From: Megascapheus bottae
Taxonomy: Eukaryota; Chordata; Mammalia; Rodentia; Geomyidae
Direction: 5' to 3'
DNA: 64,000 nt
NCBI GenBank assembly: GCA_024803745.1
Contig: JANJXV010000188.1
Span: 496,001 to 560,000, forward strand
The translations under genes and the position numbers were made by a program. The notes under the pieces are model-generated. The model saw only the letters and a program-made list of their open reading frames with translations, was not told the origin of the DNA and did no database searches. This document shows, one piece after another, positions 45,951-57,487 of this stretch (position 1 is the first letter of the stretch; every line of letters starts with the position of its first letter).

Positions 45951-46469
45951 GTTTTTTGTTTTATTCTCCCCACCCCCAATTTTAAGGTTTTCACATAAAA
46001 TCCACAACTAGACAACAAAGATCACTAAGGGGCTTAAGGAGAACCTAAATGTTTTCTTGAACAAAAGTGGAACTATCTTTTATTTTAACTCATCATCTCA
46101 TAAACAGAAATGTCCAGGCTATGGCTTTTAAAACATCCGTCCCTTAGTGTCTTGCTTTGCTTCTATTTTAATGTGTCGGAATTAATCTTAGATAAAATGA
46201 GCACGTTTGGGTCATTTAAATAGCATTCTCTAAGTTGTGAAAACTAGCACATGTATTTGAATCCTCAATTCATGGTGGTTAATTCTTTAGTAAACATAGT
46301 GGAAAATGTTTAAGGACATTTACCTATGCAAATTCATCATCACAACTCAGGACCCCATCTGAAATGGCTTGGATTATACATAAACTCCCTATAAAGTAAT
46401 GAAAAGTAATAATGATGGTAATAAAACTAGATGAGGTTTAAAAAAATAATGGCTATTTCAATTAGAACA

Positions 46470-46690
46470 AACACACATGGCTGTAATCCTAGCTACCTAA
46501 GAGGTTGAGATTAGAGGACCATGGTTCGAAGCCAGGGGGCAGAAAAATCTGTGAGATGCTTATCTTCAATTAACCACTCAAAAAATGAAAGTGGAGCTGT
46601 GACTCAAAGTGATAGAGCACTAGCATTGAGCAAAAAAGTCAGGAACAGCACCCAGGTCTTGAGTTCAAGCCCCATGACTGATAGAAACAA
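46470..46690 (+). repeat. Dimeric SINE, mirror of 34043-34265
   Basis: CACACATGGCTGTAATCCTA to CCCCATGACTGATAG. Confidence 0.8.
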
Positions 46691-46694
46691 AAAC

Positions 46695-47045
46695 TCTTTC
46701 CAAGGGGAAAAAGTGGGAGAAAAACATGGGAAGGGGTAACAATGTTCAAGAATGCACCTTGGGTTGGGAGTTTGGCTTACTGGTAGAGTGCTTGCCTAGC
46801 ATGCACAAAGACCCGGGTTCAATCCCTCAGTACCACATAAACATAGAAAAAAACATAAATGGGGCTGAGGCTCAAGTGGTAGAGCTTTAGCCTTGAGAAA
46901 GTCCAAGGACAGTGCTCAGGCCCTGAGCTCAAGGCCCAGGACTGGCAAAAAACAAAACAAAACAAAACAAAACAATGTACCCACTACCTGATGAATGTAA
47001 CTGTAACCCCTCTATACATTACCTCAACTATATTAAGAAAAATCA
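46695..47045 (+). mobile_element. LINE-1 3' UTR split by an ID-like SINE, mirror copy
   Basis: Forward L1 3' UTR with the SINE at 46762-46975, whose tail is a (CAAAA)n run here and a T-run in the left arm. Confidence 0.8.
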
Positions 47046-47234
47046 TTTCCACAGGTCAAGTATTTACCATAACATTTTCATAGTATTAATTCATTTCCCT
47101 TTAGAAATAAAGAGCATACAAGGTCTTTGAAATTCTACTCATATTTACACTCCTTGGATTTCAGTTCTATTAATATTTAGAATTGTAAACATTGATGCAC
47201 AAACCAATGAATCAACTATGTACACTTTATTTTA

Positions 47235-47432
47235 TTTTATTTTTTTTTGCCAGTCCTGGGCTTGAGCTCAGGGCCTGAGCACTGTCCTTGGACTTTTACC
47301 ACTTGAGCCTCGGCAGCACTTCCGGCTTTTTTTTTTTTCTATGTATGTGGTACCGAGGAATCGAACCCGGGACCTCATGCATGCTAGGCAAGCACCTTAA
47401 CCACTAGGCCAAACTCTTGGCCCCTCACTTCC
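47235..47432 (-). repeat. ID-like dimeric SINE, mirror of 33291-33494
   Basis: TTTTTTTTGCCAGTCCTGGG to AGGCCAAACTCTTGGCCCC. About 16 bases of the tail monomer are deleted compared with the left copy. Confidence 0.9.
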
Positions 47433-47464
47433 ACTTTTTTTTGCCACACTAGTCCTGTGAGCAG

Positions 47465-48440
47465 GCACCAGGCCCAAGTAGCCTCAGCCCCTGCCCGCCC
47501 CGCCCCCGCCCCGCTCCCGCCCCGCCCCCGCGGAAGGCGCAAGGGGCGTGGCCCGGGGAAGGGGCGTGGTTTGGGAGTCGCGGGGTGGCGGAGCCCCGGA
47601 ATTCCCTCTTCCTGAAATCAGGCATCCTGGCCGGCTCCGCAGTCCTGGCTGCAGCCTGCCGCCCCGCGCCTCGCGCCCCCGCGCCTAGGAGGTGGTCCGG
47701 GTGGAGGAGGGAGAGCAGGAAGGCCTCGGCGGGCGTCTGCTCCGCCCGCTGCCCCTTCTCTGTCGCGTCAGAGCCGAGGCAACAGCGACCCCTGCGAGCC
47801 CGGCCAGGGGGCAGGTAAGGACCCCTTTGCAGCCCCGCGGGCTGGGACTGCTGACCCCACTCCCGGCGGCGCTGGGCCCGGGAGCCCTGCTCCGGGAAGG
47901 GGCCCGGAGTCGGGAAGTTGGGGAGAAACTTCTCCCCTCCCCCGGTCCGGCGGGCCTGTGTCTTCTGCCCGCGCTCCCTGCTGGCTGTGGCCGCGGTCCC
48001 CGCCCCACCCCGGGCTTCCCTGTCCCTGCCCGCGTCCTCCGGGGCGTCGTGTGCCCACCCCACCCCCGAGGAGGTGAGCGTGTGGGTGGGGTTGGGAGGT
48101 TGGGTGGGAAATGTGTGTGTGTGAGTGGGGGGGGGGCGTTGAACCTTCATTCGGATCCCCGAGCCCAATGAGGGGTCGCGAGGAGCGGCTCCTTTCTGCC
48201 CTGGAGAGTGGACTGAGGTCCGCGGGCCGCCGGGCTCAGGGGGCTGCTGAGCCAGGCTGGGAGGACCTCGGCGCGGGACGAGCGGGGTTGGGGGGGAGCT
48301 CCGGGCGGCCTGGGTTTGATAGAAAACCGCAACCTGTGTAAAGTTTTCCTTCGTTTTGCCTGGGGGGGGTGGGGAGATCCACCCTTCTGTGGCCACTCGT
48401 GCGGCACCGGCCCCTCCGCCGCCTCCCCTTGGGTTCGGTT
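47465..48440 (+). promoter_or_regulatory. CpG island promoter, right copy
   Basis: GC- and CpG-rich like the left island, with fewer GC boxes (47488-47532), pointing rightward. The core aligns with the left copy but with many substitutions and indels. For example, about 28 bases present on the left near 32780-32805 are absent here. Whether it still initiates transcription cannot be told from sequence. Confidence 0.75.
47700..47814 (+). pseudogene. Inverted copy of the first exon, start codon lost
   Basis: Aligns with the left first exon and keeps the GGGGGCAG/GTAAGG donor at 47814. The base triplet aligned with the left ATG reads CTG, and no other ATG is in frame. It could produce a spliced non-coding transcript or none. 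Confidence 0.6.
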
Positions 48441-48475
48441 TCGGTCCATATGGGCTCAAGGAAATTTTGTTTTAA

Positions 48476-48522
<47 letters not shown>
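48476..48522. repeat. (TG)n microsatellite, expanded in the right arm
   Basis: About 46 bases of TG. The mirrored site in the left arm (32218-32233) has only a short CA tract. Confidence 0.95.
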
Positions 48523-48524
<2 letters not shown>

Positions 48525-49783
48525 CTTCTTGGTAATTGCTTCCGGGCAGAGTTGTTTTAAGGAGCTCCTGGAGAATCGTGTCTGGTTTGGAGGAATTGCT
48601 TTAGTTTTTGTTTTGTGAGTGGAGTGGGACGCGGGGCAGTTCAGCCTGGGTTATTTTCTGCAAAATTCATGGAACCAGTCATGGAATGATGTGCAGGCTG
48701 GTCACCTTGTAAGTTGCTCAGTGAAAAGTCTTCTAGTAGCACTGAAGCTAGCACATTCATGCCATTTAGTTTGTCTGCTGATGGGGGGAGGTTGTCATAG
48801 GTAATTTCAAGAATGTATGCCGTGGTCGTATATACGTGCATGGTTGTGCTCAGAGTGTTTATACCATTCACTTCCTAAGAGTTAAATTACACACTTAGGA
48901 AAATACTGCTAAATGTGTGCATGTGACTGCATTTGCGAGAAAATACGTATTAAATCTAGGATATCAACCAACACAGTGCCTTGGCACACAGCAGACAGGA
49001 AACATTTTGAATGGAATAGGTAATAAAGGAATGTCTTGAACTAGAAGCCAGGGTTCTTCTGTTCTTCACATATATTCGTACATTATACTTTGAGACAAAG
49101 TTACATTTCACCAAGGCCAATTTTTTTAAAAAAAATTATGTGCGAACCCTGCCATATCAACATTTAGTTTTAGCAGAATTTTTAGACACTAGCTGAACCT
49201 CAGTGAAAAATTGATATGTTTGTTGAGGACACAGAGGGTCCTAAATTTAGAGAAAAAAATAAAACCCCCACCAATTGCTTTTGGTCGCAATCTTAAACAC
49301 AAGACTGTTCATATACATGTTTCAAGGATAAAAGATGAAAGGGCTCCTAACATATGTACTTAGTTATAACTACCGTAATGTTATAATAGCTTTAATTTTC
49401 CAGTTAGTTTTGCTGCCTTCATAAACCACAAAATTGACTCTTTTGTGTTTGACCGAAAGTGAAATTACAGCTTTTATCTGTCTTCCTGGGATAGGTGGAA
49501 TTTGTCTTATGGTTAGAGTATATATAATATTAATACATTGTTGGGGGAAAATGTCTAGTTCAGGAATCCTGAAACTGAAAAAAAACAGTGTTTATATAAA
49601 TGAATTTGTATCTTATTATATGTAGTAGTAAAAGAATAAATATACTAAAAGAAAAGCAGTGACTGAGTAAGATACTTATTACCAATCCAACTTGTTTATT
49701 CATGGTTCATTTTCGTGGATCTTAAGTTATACATACTTTTTATATGAGTAATTTTTTCCTTAAAAATATAATTAGCTCTTATG
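48523..49783. other. Single-copy-looking part of the right arm
   Basis: Mirror of 31134-32217. No exon recognised. Confidence 0.5.
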
Positions 49784-50012
49784 TTGGGCACTGGTGGTGT
49801 AAGCCTTTGGTCCTAGCTAGTCAGAAGGATAAGACCTGAGGATCAGAGTTCAAAGCCAGCCAAGGCAGGAAATTCTGAGCAGACTCTTATCTCCAGTTAA
49901 CCAGTAAAAGCAAGAAGTGGACGCATGGTTCAAAAGGTAGAACACTAGTCTTGAGTGAAAAAGCCAAGTGAGACCCTGCCCTGAATTCAAGCCCTAGCAA
50001 AAAAAAAAAAAA
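49784..50012 (+). repeat. Dimeric SINE, mirror of 30897-31133
   Basis: TTGGGCACTGGTGGTGTAAG to TCAAGCCCTAGCAAAAA. Confidence 0.8.
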
Positions 50013-50577
50013 CCCACACAAATATATTTTAGGTCTTAATCTAGTCAATCAGTTCCGTGGACATCCCTTATTAGTCCAGTTAAGAAAGAAGCCTAGTAAA
50101 ACATTTTGAAAAGCATTGTTAAGATTTGCTGTCTAGGAATATACATCTGTCTGTTAAGAGATACAATTTCAATGAAATTATGCCTTTATAAGTTAAATAT
50201 TTGCTGTCTTGGAATGCAAACTTGGGTGGCAAGACTACATTAAGAAAAAAAGTCTGCAGGAAACTTATTTCATTAAAAGATAGGTTAGGAAGGAGAAGGC
50301 TGTGATTGCTATTTTGTTTCTGAAGTGGCAGGGTGTTTTTGTTTTTCCACCGTTTGTTTTTTAACCTAGTTGTGGTGCAGTGGAGTTGGCCTTTGTGTAA
50401 TGCATTAAGCCGAATACCTCTTATGTGTGCTTTTCTGTATCTGGGCTTTATTTTAGGTGGAAGTTTTCTTTAAAGAATGTGTGTAATGTATATAAGATAC
50501 TTGGATTAAGAACTAAGTGTTTGGTGATTGGATTTAGAACTTTGGTGGGGCTTTACTTTGCCTTAGGGGTAGACTTA

Positions 50578-50780
50578 AAAAAATGGTTGGGGTGGGGTAA
50601 TGTATTGAGGGGTTACAGTTACGCCCAGCAGATAGTGGGTATATTACTTTTTGAATTTTGATACCTCTTCTCATGCTTTTCTCCCTCTTTTGCTCCCCAA
50701 CCCCCTCCAAGTCTCTTCTTTTTCCCCCTTTCTTCCCTATTTCAAATAAATGCATATAGTAACAACAGGTAGGGTTAGGT
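50578..50780 (-). mobile_element. LINE-1 3' UTR end, mirror of 30135-30335
   Basis: GGGTAATGTATTGAGGGGTT to AACAACAGGTAGGGTTAGG. Confidence 0.75.
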
Positions 50781-51168
50781 TTATTTAATCTTAATTTTTA
50801 TATACCATTTAGTATGTATAATTGCCTTGAAAATGCTATGTACTCACTTCCAAATGTATAATAACTACAGAATTTCAGAAAAGATATTTGCAATAAAGTT
50901 CTGGGTTCTTTTAGGATGATAATTCTTTGACTATTTTGAGAGTAGACACTAGGTTTACTTACTTTAAATGTAAGTGAAAAATAAAATAAATACTGTTGTG
51001 TTGTCAAATACCCTGTTTTTCAGAAAACTGGACAATATATCAACACGGCATTTTGGCATCTCGGGAGAAATTTTTCTTTTACTTTTGTCCATTTTTAGTT
51101 TTCTAGAGCAGAATGCTTTTAGACCAATAAATCCAGCCTTACATTTGACATTTGACATTGATTGTTAG

Positions 51169-51282
51169 GAAATTCTGTGAAAAATAAGTTGTCATTACTT
51201 AAATTTTATGAAAGTGTATATCAGCGCAAGGAAGATATACATCTTCCTTCAAGGGATATGTTTCAGAAGGAAGCAAATGACT
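51169..51282 (+). CDS. Mirrored copy of the 29.7 kb exon-like ORF
   Basis: Same acceptor and frame as 29632-29745 on the opposite strand. LINE-1 sequence begins shortly downstream (about 51309). Confidence 0.3.
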
Positions 51283-51308
51283 GTATGGTGTTAGAGTTTC
51301 AGAAATGC

Positions 51309-51540
51309 AGATGGAAAGACCTAGAAAAAATCATATTAAGTGAAGTAATCTAGACTCAAAGGAACTTAGGCTCAATGGTTTCCCATAATCGTCATAATCA
51401 GTAGAAACCTTGGGCTCTACTAGCAATAGAGCAAAACTTGATACATAAGGCCATATAATGTGAAGCTAATTGAAAGGACCTCCAGGATATTGAAACAAAT
51501 GCCATATAATAAATGATTGTTATCTTTTTCTTTCTTTTTT
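51309..51540 (+). mobile_element. LINE-1 3' fragment
   Basis: Begins GATGGAAAGACCTAGAAAAA and runs to the arm end. Mirror of the left-arm fragment. Confidence 0.8.
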
Positions 51541-51668
51541 CATATTTTTATTAAAATTAATGGATGGGTTACGTTATATTCACCAGATAGAAGGTGCATT
51601 ACTTCACAGACATGGATACCCTTTCTCATGTCTTGGTCCCCATTTAACTCCACCCACCCCCATTCCTT
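51532..51668 (-). mobile_element. LINE-1 3' UTR, reverse, spanning the right arm boundary
   Basis: Tail TTTTTTCATATTTTTATTAA, then GGGTTACG (end of similarity with the left arm at 51573). The L1 continues past it with TATATTCACCAGATAGAAGG. The left arm lacks this continuation, so the duplication broke inside this L1. Confidence 0.85.
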
Positions 51669-51875
51669 CTTTTTTTAATGGTTGTTACTTTTGTGTTGCT
51701 TAAGAAGTTTGGGCCTACTGTCAGGCCACAAAGTTGGTTTGAGTTTATTCAAAGAGCTTGATTATCTTACTACTTCATTCTGGTACAAGGGCTTAAACTC
51801 AGGGCTAGAGCTTTCATTTGGCTTTTAAACATTTTTTTTATTGTTATTATTAAGGTCATGTACAGAGGGATATCT

Positions 51876-51879
<4 letters not shown>

Positions 51880-51926
<47 letters not shown>

Positions 51927-51932
51927 ACATGC
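51880..51932. repeat. (TG)n microsatellite
   Basis: About 45 bases of TG. Confidence 0.95.
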
Positions 51933-51944
51933 ATGCGTACGCTG

Positions 51945-52365
51945 GTAGTGGAGCTTGAACTCAGGGTCTTGGCATGTCCACTAGCATTTTTGCTTAAGGC
52001 TGTGTAGGGAGCACAATAATGATACAGATAAGCTGAGATGCATAAAGGTGCTTATTTCTCCAGTGCTAGTTCCATAGTACCTTATTCCATTACCATCCAG
52101 TAGGCGGCGCACCTCACCCACCCAATGCAAGGCTACCCAGCCTCCTCCTACCTGCCTGTCCCAGCCAGGGCCACTCAGTTGGTCCCACAGGTTGGCCTGC
52201 TACCACTTGATCCACAGCTTCACTTCTGGGTTTTTGCTTCTTAACAGGAGATAAGAGTTTTATGGACTTTTCTGCGTGGGCTGGCTTTGACCTGAATCCT
52301 CAGATCTCAGGCTCCTGAGTAGTTTAGGATGAGAGGCAGGAGCCATTGGTGCCCGGCTCAGAATT
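51945..52365 (-). repeat. Dimeric SINE interrupted by a 190-base insertion, reverse
   Basis: SINE tail (GGAGCTTGAACTCAGGGTCT) breaks off at about 52007 and resumes at about 52199 (CTGCTACCACTTGATCCACA). The inserted piece is not SINE or L1 and is GC-rich in its second half. Confidence 0.7.
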
Positions 52366-52619
52366 TAATACTTTGGAGTAGTTTTAAGTTCACAGTAAAA
52401 TTAAAAGAAAATGACAGATACTTCCTATGTCCCTACACAGGCCCAGTCTCCCCCACAACCAACATTCCCTACAGAGGGGTACACTGTGAGAATCAGTGAC
52501 ACACACCTCCCACTGGCACCCATGTCTCCAGAGACTGCAGAGTGTGGCTTATTTGCCCTGTTGTGTCATATGTGCACTGTGGTCCTGGGCCCAGGCACAA
52601 TGTCGTGTGTCAGTCGTGT

Positions 52620-53456
52620 TATGTTTCATCAGGAGTAATGCCAATGTTATACAATCCTTTTCTCCAATATAGATTTGGCCTAATGTCTCTAGATTTTGTT
52701 CTATTTTAAATCTCTGCTAGGAGAGCCCAAGGTTTCTACTGATTATGACAAATGAGGGAGACTATTGGGCCTATGTTCCTTGGTGTCTGGCTTACTTCAC
52801 TTAATAGGATTTTTTCTAAGTCTTTCCATTTCCTTACAAATGGGGTGATGTCGTTCTTTCTGACAGCAGCATAGGATTCCATTGTGTATAAATACCACAT
52901 CTTGTTGAGCCACTCATCAACTGAGGGATATCTGGGTTGGTTCCATAGCTTTGGTACGGTACATACTGCTGCAATGAATATCATTGTGCTATTGGATTTC
53001 GTATGCCCTTGTTTCTGGATGGTTGGGTAAATGCCAAGTAGTGGGATTGCTGGGTTATAGGGGAGCTCTATGTTTAGTCTTTTGAGGAACTGCCATACTG
53101 CTTTCCACTCCCACCAACAGTGTAGTAGTGATCCCTCCTGGCCATATCCCCTCCAGCATCTGTTGTTATTAGTTTTCTTGATCCTGGCCATTCTAACTGG
53201 AGTGAGGTGGAATCTTAGAGATGTTTTGATTTGCATTTCTTTTATGATCAGAGATGTCGAGCATTTCTTCATGTGTCTCTAGGCCATTTTTGTTTCTTCT
53301 TCAGAGAAGACTCTCTTTAAGTCTTTGGCCTATCTAATTGTTACAACTGAGGGAAACCATGGGGCTCATTTTTCTTTGGGTCTGGGTTACTTCACTTAAT
53401 ATGATTTTTTTCCAAGTCTTTCCATTTCCTTACAACTGGGATGATGTCATTAGTTG
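52620..53456 (-). mobile_element. LINE-1 3' part with ORF2 C-terminus, reverse
   Basis: The longest ORF2 remnant of the window (52736-53272, about 178 codons, words [20 protein letters not shown]). A second, overlapping L1 3' scrap follows at about 53340-53456. 5' truncated. Confidence 0.92.
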
Positions 53457-53560
53457 CTCACACTTTATGAATGAATGAATGAAGGAAACACTTTCCCTAA
53501 TGACCTACAATACATAGTACCATGAAAGAGAGGTGCATCAGAACATCCCTGTCATTCACC

Positions 53561-53671
53561 TCACCTTTTTCTTAGAAACATTTCATAAAGATGTCCATGT
53601 AGTTGAGGGTTGATCCTTCTGCAATAATATTGCTGGCCTCTGCAGACCAAATCAAGGGTATTCTGGATGCT
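53561..53671 (-). other. Possible exon, unrecognised
   Basis: Acceptor-like AGTCACTGGCAG and strong donor AAAAAG/GTGAGG on the minus strand bound 111 bases with two open frames. One of them stops just before the donor. No homology recognised. Confidence 0.2.
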
Positions 53672-54289
53672 CTGCCAGTGACTTGATACAGGTAGCCATG
53701 TTAACAAAAGGGTATCACTCCAACATGACTCAAATTTCCTGTACCTGCCCATCTTGAATTCCCTTTGATAGTTCAAGCCTATTTACTGAGACTGGAACCT
53801 GTGGAGTGTGAGATGGTATGGTATGTGAGTGGTGGTGGGTGGAAACTAGCGTGGGAGGAGCAGGAAATTGGAGACCCTGGGGATGAGATTGTAGCATTTT
53901 CAGTTGCAAAGCTGTGCAGCCAGGATAGCTTTGTGAGCTCTGTGGGTGAACTCTATTCTCTGGTTCTTCCTGGAAAATCCCTGTAGTTACAGAGCTGGCA
54001 GAGAAGCTCTTCCACCATTATTAAAGAGGCCAGAATTAAATCTGTGTGTATGTGTGTGTGTTCCTCACATTAGTCACTGGTGAATGCTAATGGTCTTTCC
54101 AGTCTCAGGCCTTCAGAGAGGGGGTACACATGTGTTTCTTGGTGACCCTTAGCAGTGTGGTAATCTAAGTGGTGGTGAGTCCTTTCTTGTCTCATGAGAA
54201 TGTCCATCACTGGATGACTTGCAGTTGTTGGAAGCATCATTTTAATGATGATATATAAGGAATTATTACTATTTTGGGGTGTGTGTATG

Positions 54290-54635
54290 TGGCAATCTTG
54301 GGGCTTACTCAGGGTCAGAACAGTTTTCCTTAGTTTTATTTTTTTTCACCCAAAGGCTAGTGTCCTAACAACTAAGGCAGTCCTCTTCTCCTGTTTTTTT
54401 TTCCATATATTTTTATTGTAATTAATAGAAGGGTTACATTATATTCTCCAGATAGAAGGTACATTACTTCACAAATATTGATACCCTTTCTCATGTCATG
54501 GTTCTCCTGGGTTTTTAATTGGAGCTAAGATTCTCATGAACTTTTCTGTCCAGACTGACTTTGAATCCTGCTTCTCAGATCTCAGACTCCTGAGGAGGTA
54601 GAATTCCAGGCATGAGCCACCAGTGTGCCTGGATT
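54290..54635 (-). repeat. Dimeric SINE split by a LINE-1 3' scrap, reverse
   Basis: The SINE tail ends at about 54393. A 118-base reverse L1 3' UTR (TTTATTGTAATTAATAGAAG to GTCATGGTTCTCC) is inserted, and the SINE head resumes (TTTTTAATTGGAGCTAAGAT). Confidence 0.8.
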
Positions 54636-55575
54636 AAGACTTGTTATTAACCACATTAGAAATGAGCTCCTCAGCCCTCTTCTCCAGGTGAGAATGAGTT
54701 ATGGAACAGGAAGCTTTCAGAGGCTGCAGGGAATTATACCCTGGTTTGAGGTTGAGAGGTCACCAGAAAGCAGGGCTATCAGAGGTAAAGGAAGGTGGAT
54801 CACATTTCTCAGCAGAAATACAAATTTAGTTACACCACATTCTTGACTTCAGTGTATTTATATATACTGGATATTTAGAGTTTCAGTTAATAACATTGAT
54901 TTGACATCTCTCATGGAACAGGAGAATGGGGTTGTAAAGGCTAATGAAGCTAGAGGACAACTGAGGAGTAGGCCACCTACCTCATCTAGATGATTCATTG
55001 CATTGCAGTAAGGTAAATAAGTACCTGTAAGTAAGTACTGAAGCTCCCGGGATTTCTGCACCTGGCTCTGCCTTCTGCTGGTTTGCAGCGCAGTGTCCTC
55101 TCACTGCCCTCACGTTAAGGGTTAGACTACACTGGCTCCTTGCAATTCAATGCTTGGAGCATCTGAGATCCTGATCAGAGGCCACTGGTGACCAATACCT
55201 GTTCTGCAAGAGATGAAGGATTCCTGGCTTCATTTTACTGTTTCTGGGTCTCCAGTAAAGTGAAACGGCTGAGAAGCAGGCCACGGGACAGCTGACCTGA
55301 GGTGTTGCCAGCATCAAATGACAGCTTTCTAGAGAGGGTAGTGGTAATGCTGCATCTGGAAAGTTCTCAGCTGAATTTCAGCTGAACAGATGTCAAAGGC
55401 CAGCCAGTTGCTGGATGTCCTCTGGGGAAAGGGCAGGCAGTAAAATTATAAAGACGAGACAGGGCATGAATGAGCACAAACAAGAGTAAGCCATTTCCAC
55501 GAAGTCAGGGGCATGCCAAGAGAATAGAAAAAATGGTGTTGGGGGCAGAAGGCATGGAACTGAGTCTCATAGGCT
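54636..55575. other. Unassigned sequence
   Basis: About 900 bases without a recognisable element on either strand. Confidence 0.4.
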
Positions 55576-55668
55576 TTCCTTATCCTTGGCTGGCTTCGAA
55601 CTGCAGTGCTCATATCACAGCTTCTGGCTTAGCAAGGATTACATGTGTGAGCCACTGGTGCCTGCCTT
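55576..55668 (-). repeat. SINE head fragment, reverse
   Basis: TCCTTGGCTGGCTTCGAACT to GAGCCACTGGTGCCTGCC. Confidence 0.7.
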
Positions 55669-56185
55669 ACTTTGTATTGTCTATTAAATGCTCTAAGTGG
55701 CTTTTCTCATGTCTTCATTTTTCCAGTTCATGCATGTTTGGCTCTGTTTATCCTATATCCTCTACTAAGGTGTCATTGATATGTTGGTCAAAGGGAGTAA
55801 TAAAGACCAGATGTGAGGATTTTTTTAAACCAAACTTTCAGGCACCCAAGGGTTCTCATATTTCCTTTGACATTTGATCAATTTATATTCATATTAGTTG
55901 GAGCTCAAATATTAGGTCAGAGCTACACTTAAGAGTAGGTTTTCTATTTTCTCCATTTCTAAACATCCAGTTTATTACTATCCATAGACTCTGTTTTTCT
56001 CTATCTAATGACAGAAGAGCTGCATAGCAGGGGCAGGGACCTTTTAGAATGGACACGTATGTATTTTGACTAAGATACTCTTTCATGGAGCAAGCATGGA
56101 TCTTTAAAATTGTTTGCACAGCTATGTTGTAAAATGGTAGTAGACAGAGCTGTCTTCATTGCATATCAGATTTGACCTGATGTAT

Positions 56186-56233
<48 letters not shown>

Positions 56234-56870
56234 TGTGTGGAAATAAAATTTAAACATCCCTAATTCTTTTTTTAAAGCATCATTAATTCTTCATTCTAGC
56301 ATTAGAACTAGGTGGGCCCATGGCTTCCCAGCCCGTGCCAATATTTCAGCCTCTCCTGAAGCTAGATGTGACCAGGTGACTATGTTTCCTTCAACAGAAT
56401 GTCATCGAAACGTTCACAACCTCTGCGACAAGTCCTTGGAAGGAAATTGCTTGCCTTCCCTTTCTTTTTTTGCATCCTTTTGGCTCCAGTTGGGATATCT
56501 GTTGGCCAGCTTGTCTCAGGGTAGATGAGGAGCATATTGCAGGGAATGAAAGGGCCACGAGAGGGGTGGCCTCCCTTTGGGTTCTTAATTACCGTTCCTA
56601 TTGGTGATCACCCTCATCACCATGACCATCAGATCAGAGTTACAGGCAGCCAGATAGGAAGATGGCAAAGGCCTTATCTATCCTGCCTGTTCTCTCTTAA
56701 ATCTTTTTCCAGAATTTGTCACTAAATATTCCCACTTCATTGATCAGAGTTTAGCTATATCTAGTTATACAGTGACCCAGATAAAAGTAAGAATTGTTTT
56801 TAACTAAGGAAAAGAAAGAAGTGTTGAGTGGACTTCTAGTTAGAAAACTCTTATCTAGGTCAATAGTGTG
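55669..56870. other. Unassigned sequence with a TG repeat
   Basis: Holds a (TG)n run at 56188-56230. The RA domain expected at the C-terminus of a RALGDS-type protein was not found here. Confidence 0.4.
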
Positions 56871-56945
56871 AGGTGAGCTGACCAAATTGAAGCTTGGGAC
56901 CTCCCAGAGTCTGCTTGGAATTCTGAGCCTGCCACCCACCTGGTC
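56839..56945 (-). pseudogene. Possible tenth exon of the RALGDS-like locus
   Basis: Acceptor GTGGGTGGCAG (56931) enters in the phase left by the previous exon and stays open (LRIPSRLWEVPSFNLVSSPH), but I see no convincing similarity to the family. Confidence 0.25.
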
Positions 56946-57052
56946 ACTGCCCCTAGGGAGTGTAAGTCCTCATTTCCAGACATGTGACACTCAGGCTGAC
57001 ACCACATCCCAGTGACAGGCCACTCTCCCTGTCCTAGTGCCTCCCAGCTCAC

Positions 57053-57174
57053 CTGGCCTCCTCGCTGAGCCGCTCCAGGCCCCTGAACCAGCCTAGAAAC
57101 TTCTCCTCTGGGGTGATGTGTTCATAGCTGCAGCTTGCCTGTAGCTGCTTCAGTTGCTCCATGATTGCATATTC
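57053..57174 (-). pseudogene. RALGDS-like exon, end of RasGEF domain
   Basis: Acceptor GGCTAG, donor CCAG/GTGAGC. EYAIMEQLKQLQASC then ITPEEKFLGWFRGLERLSEE matches the family's FEVIAQIKLLQ...F..WF..VERLSE helix. Phase 0 in, 2 out. Confidence 0.85.
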
Positions 57175-57454
57175 CTAGCCAGGGAGAACATGAGGAGTGG
57201 AGGGCTGTGCTGTGATGCCCAGGGGAAGAGCATTCACCAGGCTTTGCTCTGGGAAGCCTCAGTGCATCAGGGTGCTGTGGCTCTCATAACTGTGTCCACA
57301 CTCATTCACAGGAAGCTCTCCTCTCCCACTTCACATTCCCACCCTGTCTTCAGGAAAGATCTGCACTCTGAACCAAATTTCCCTACCGGTCATGGTGACT
57401 GAAGCTGACTCTGCTGCTGGTCCCCATCCAGCCAGGAGGGCACCTGAAACTCAC

Positions 57455-57487
57455 CTTTCTCAATTTCTCAAAATGGATGACTCCCTC
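57455..57487 (-). pseudogene. RALGDS-like micro-exon
   Basis: 33 bases between CTTCTAG and AAAG/GTGAGT encode EGVIHFEKLRK, the counterpart of the family's INFEKRRK motif. Confidence 0.8.

Larger units (their letters stand above)
45520..51573. repeat. Right arm of large inverted repeat (outer)
   Basis: About 6.05 kb, the reverse complement of 29340-35213. It contains mirrored copies of every element of the left arm: exon-like ORFs (45748-45950, 51169-51282), SINEs, the L1 split by a SINE, and the CpG island. Extra length comes mainly from a longer TG repeat and small indels. Confidence 0.97.

Noticed and set aside
47449..48459. 336-codon minus-strand ORF and several 100-230 codon ORFs in both GC-rich islands
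   Set aside because: Open frames on several strands at once in CpG-rich DNA with Pro/Arg/Gly/Ala-rich nonsense composition. Explained by GC content.
53561..53776. 71-codon minus-strand ORF as a confident exon
   Set aside because: The donor is good, but two frames compete and one stops at the end; listed only as a weak possibility.
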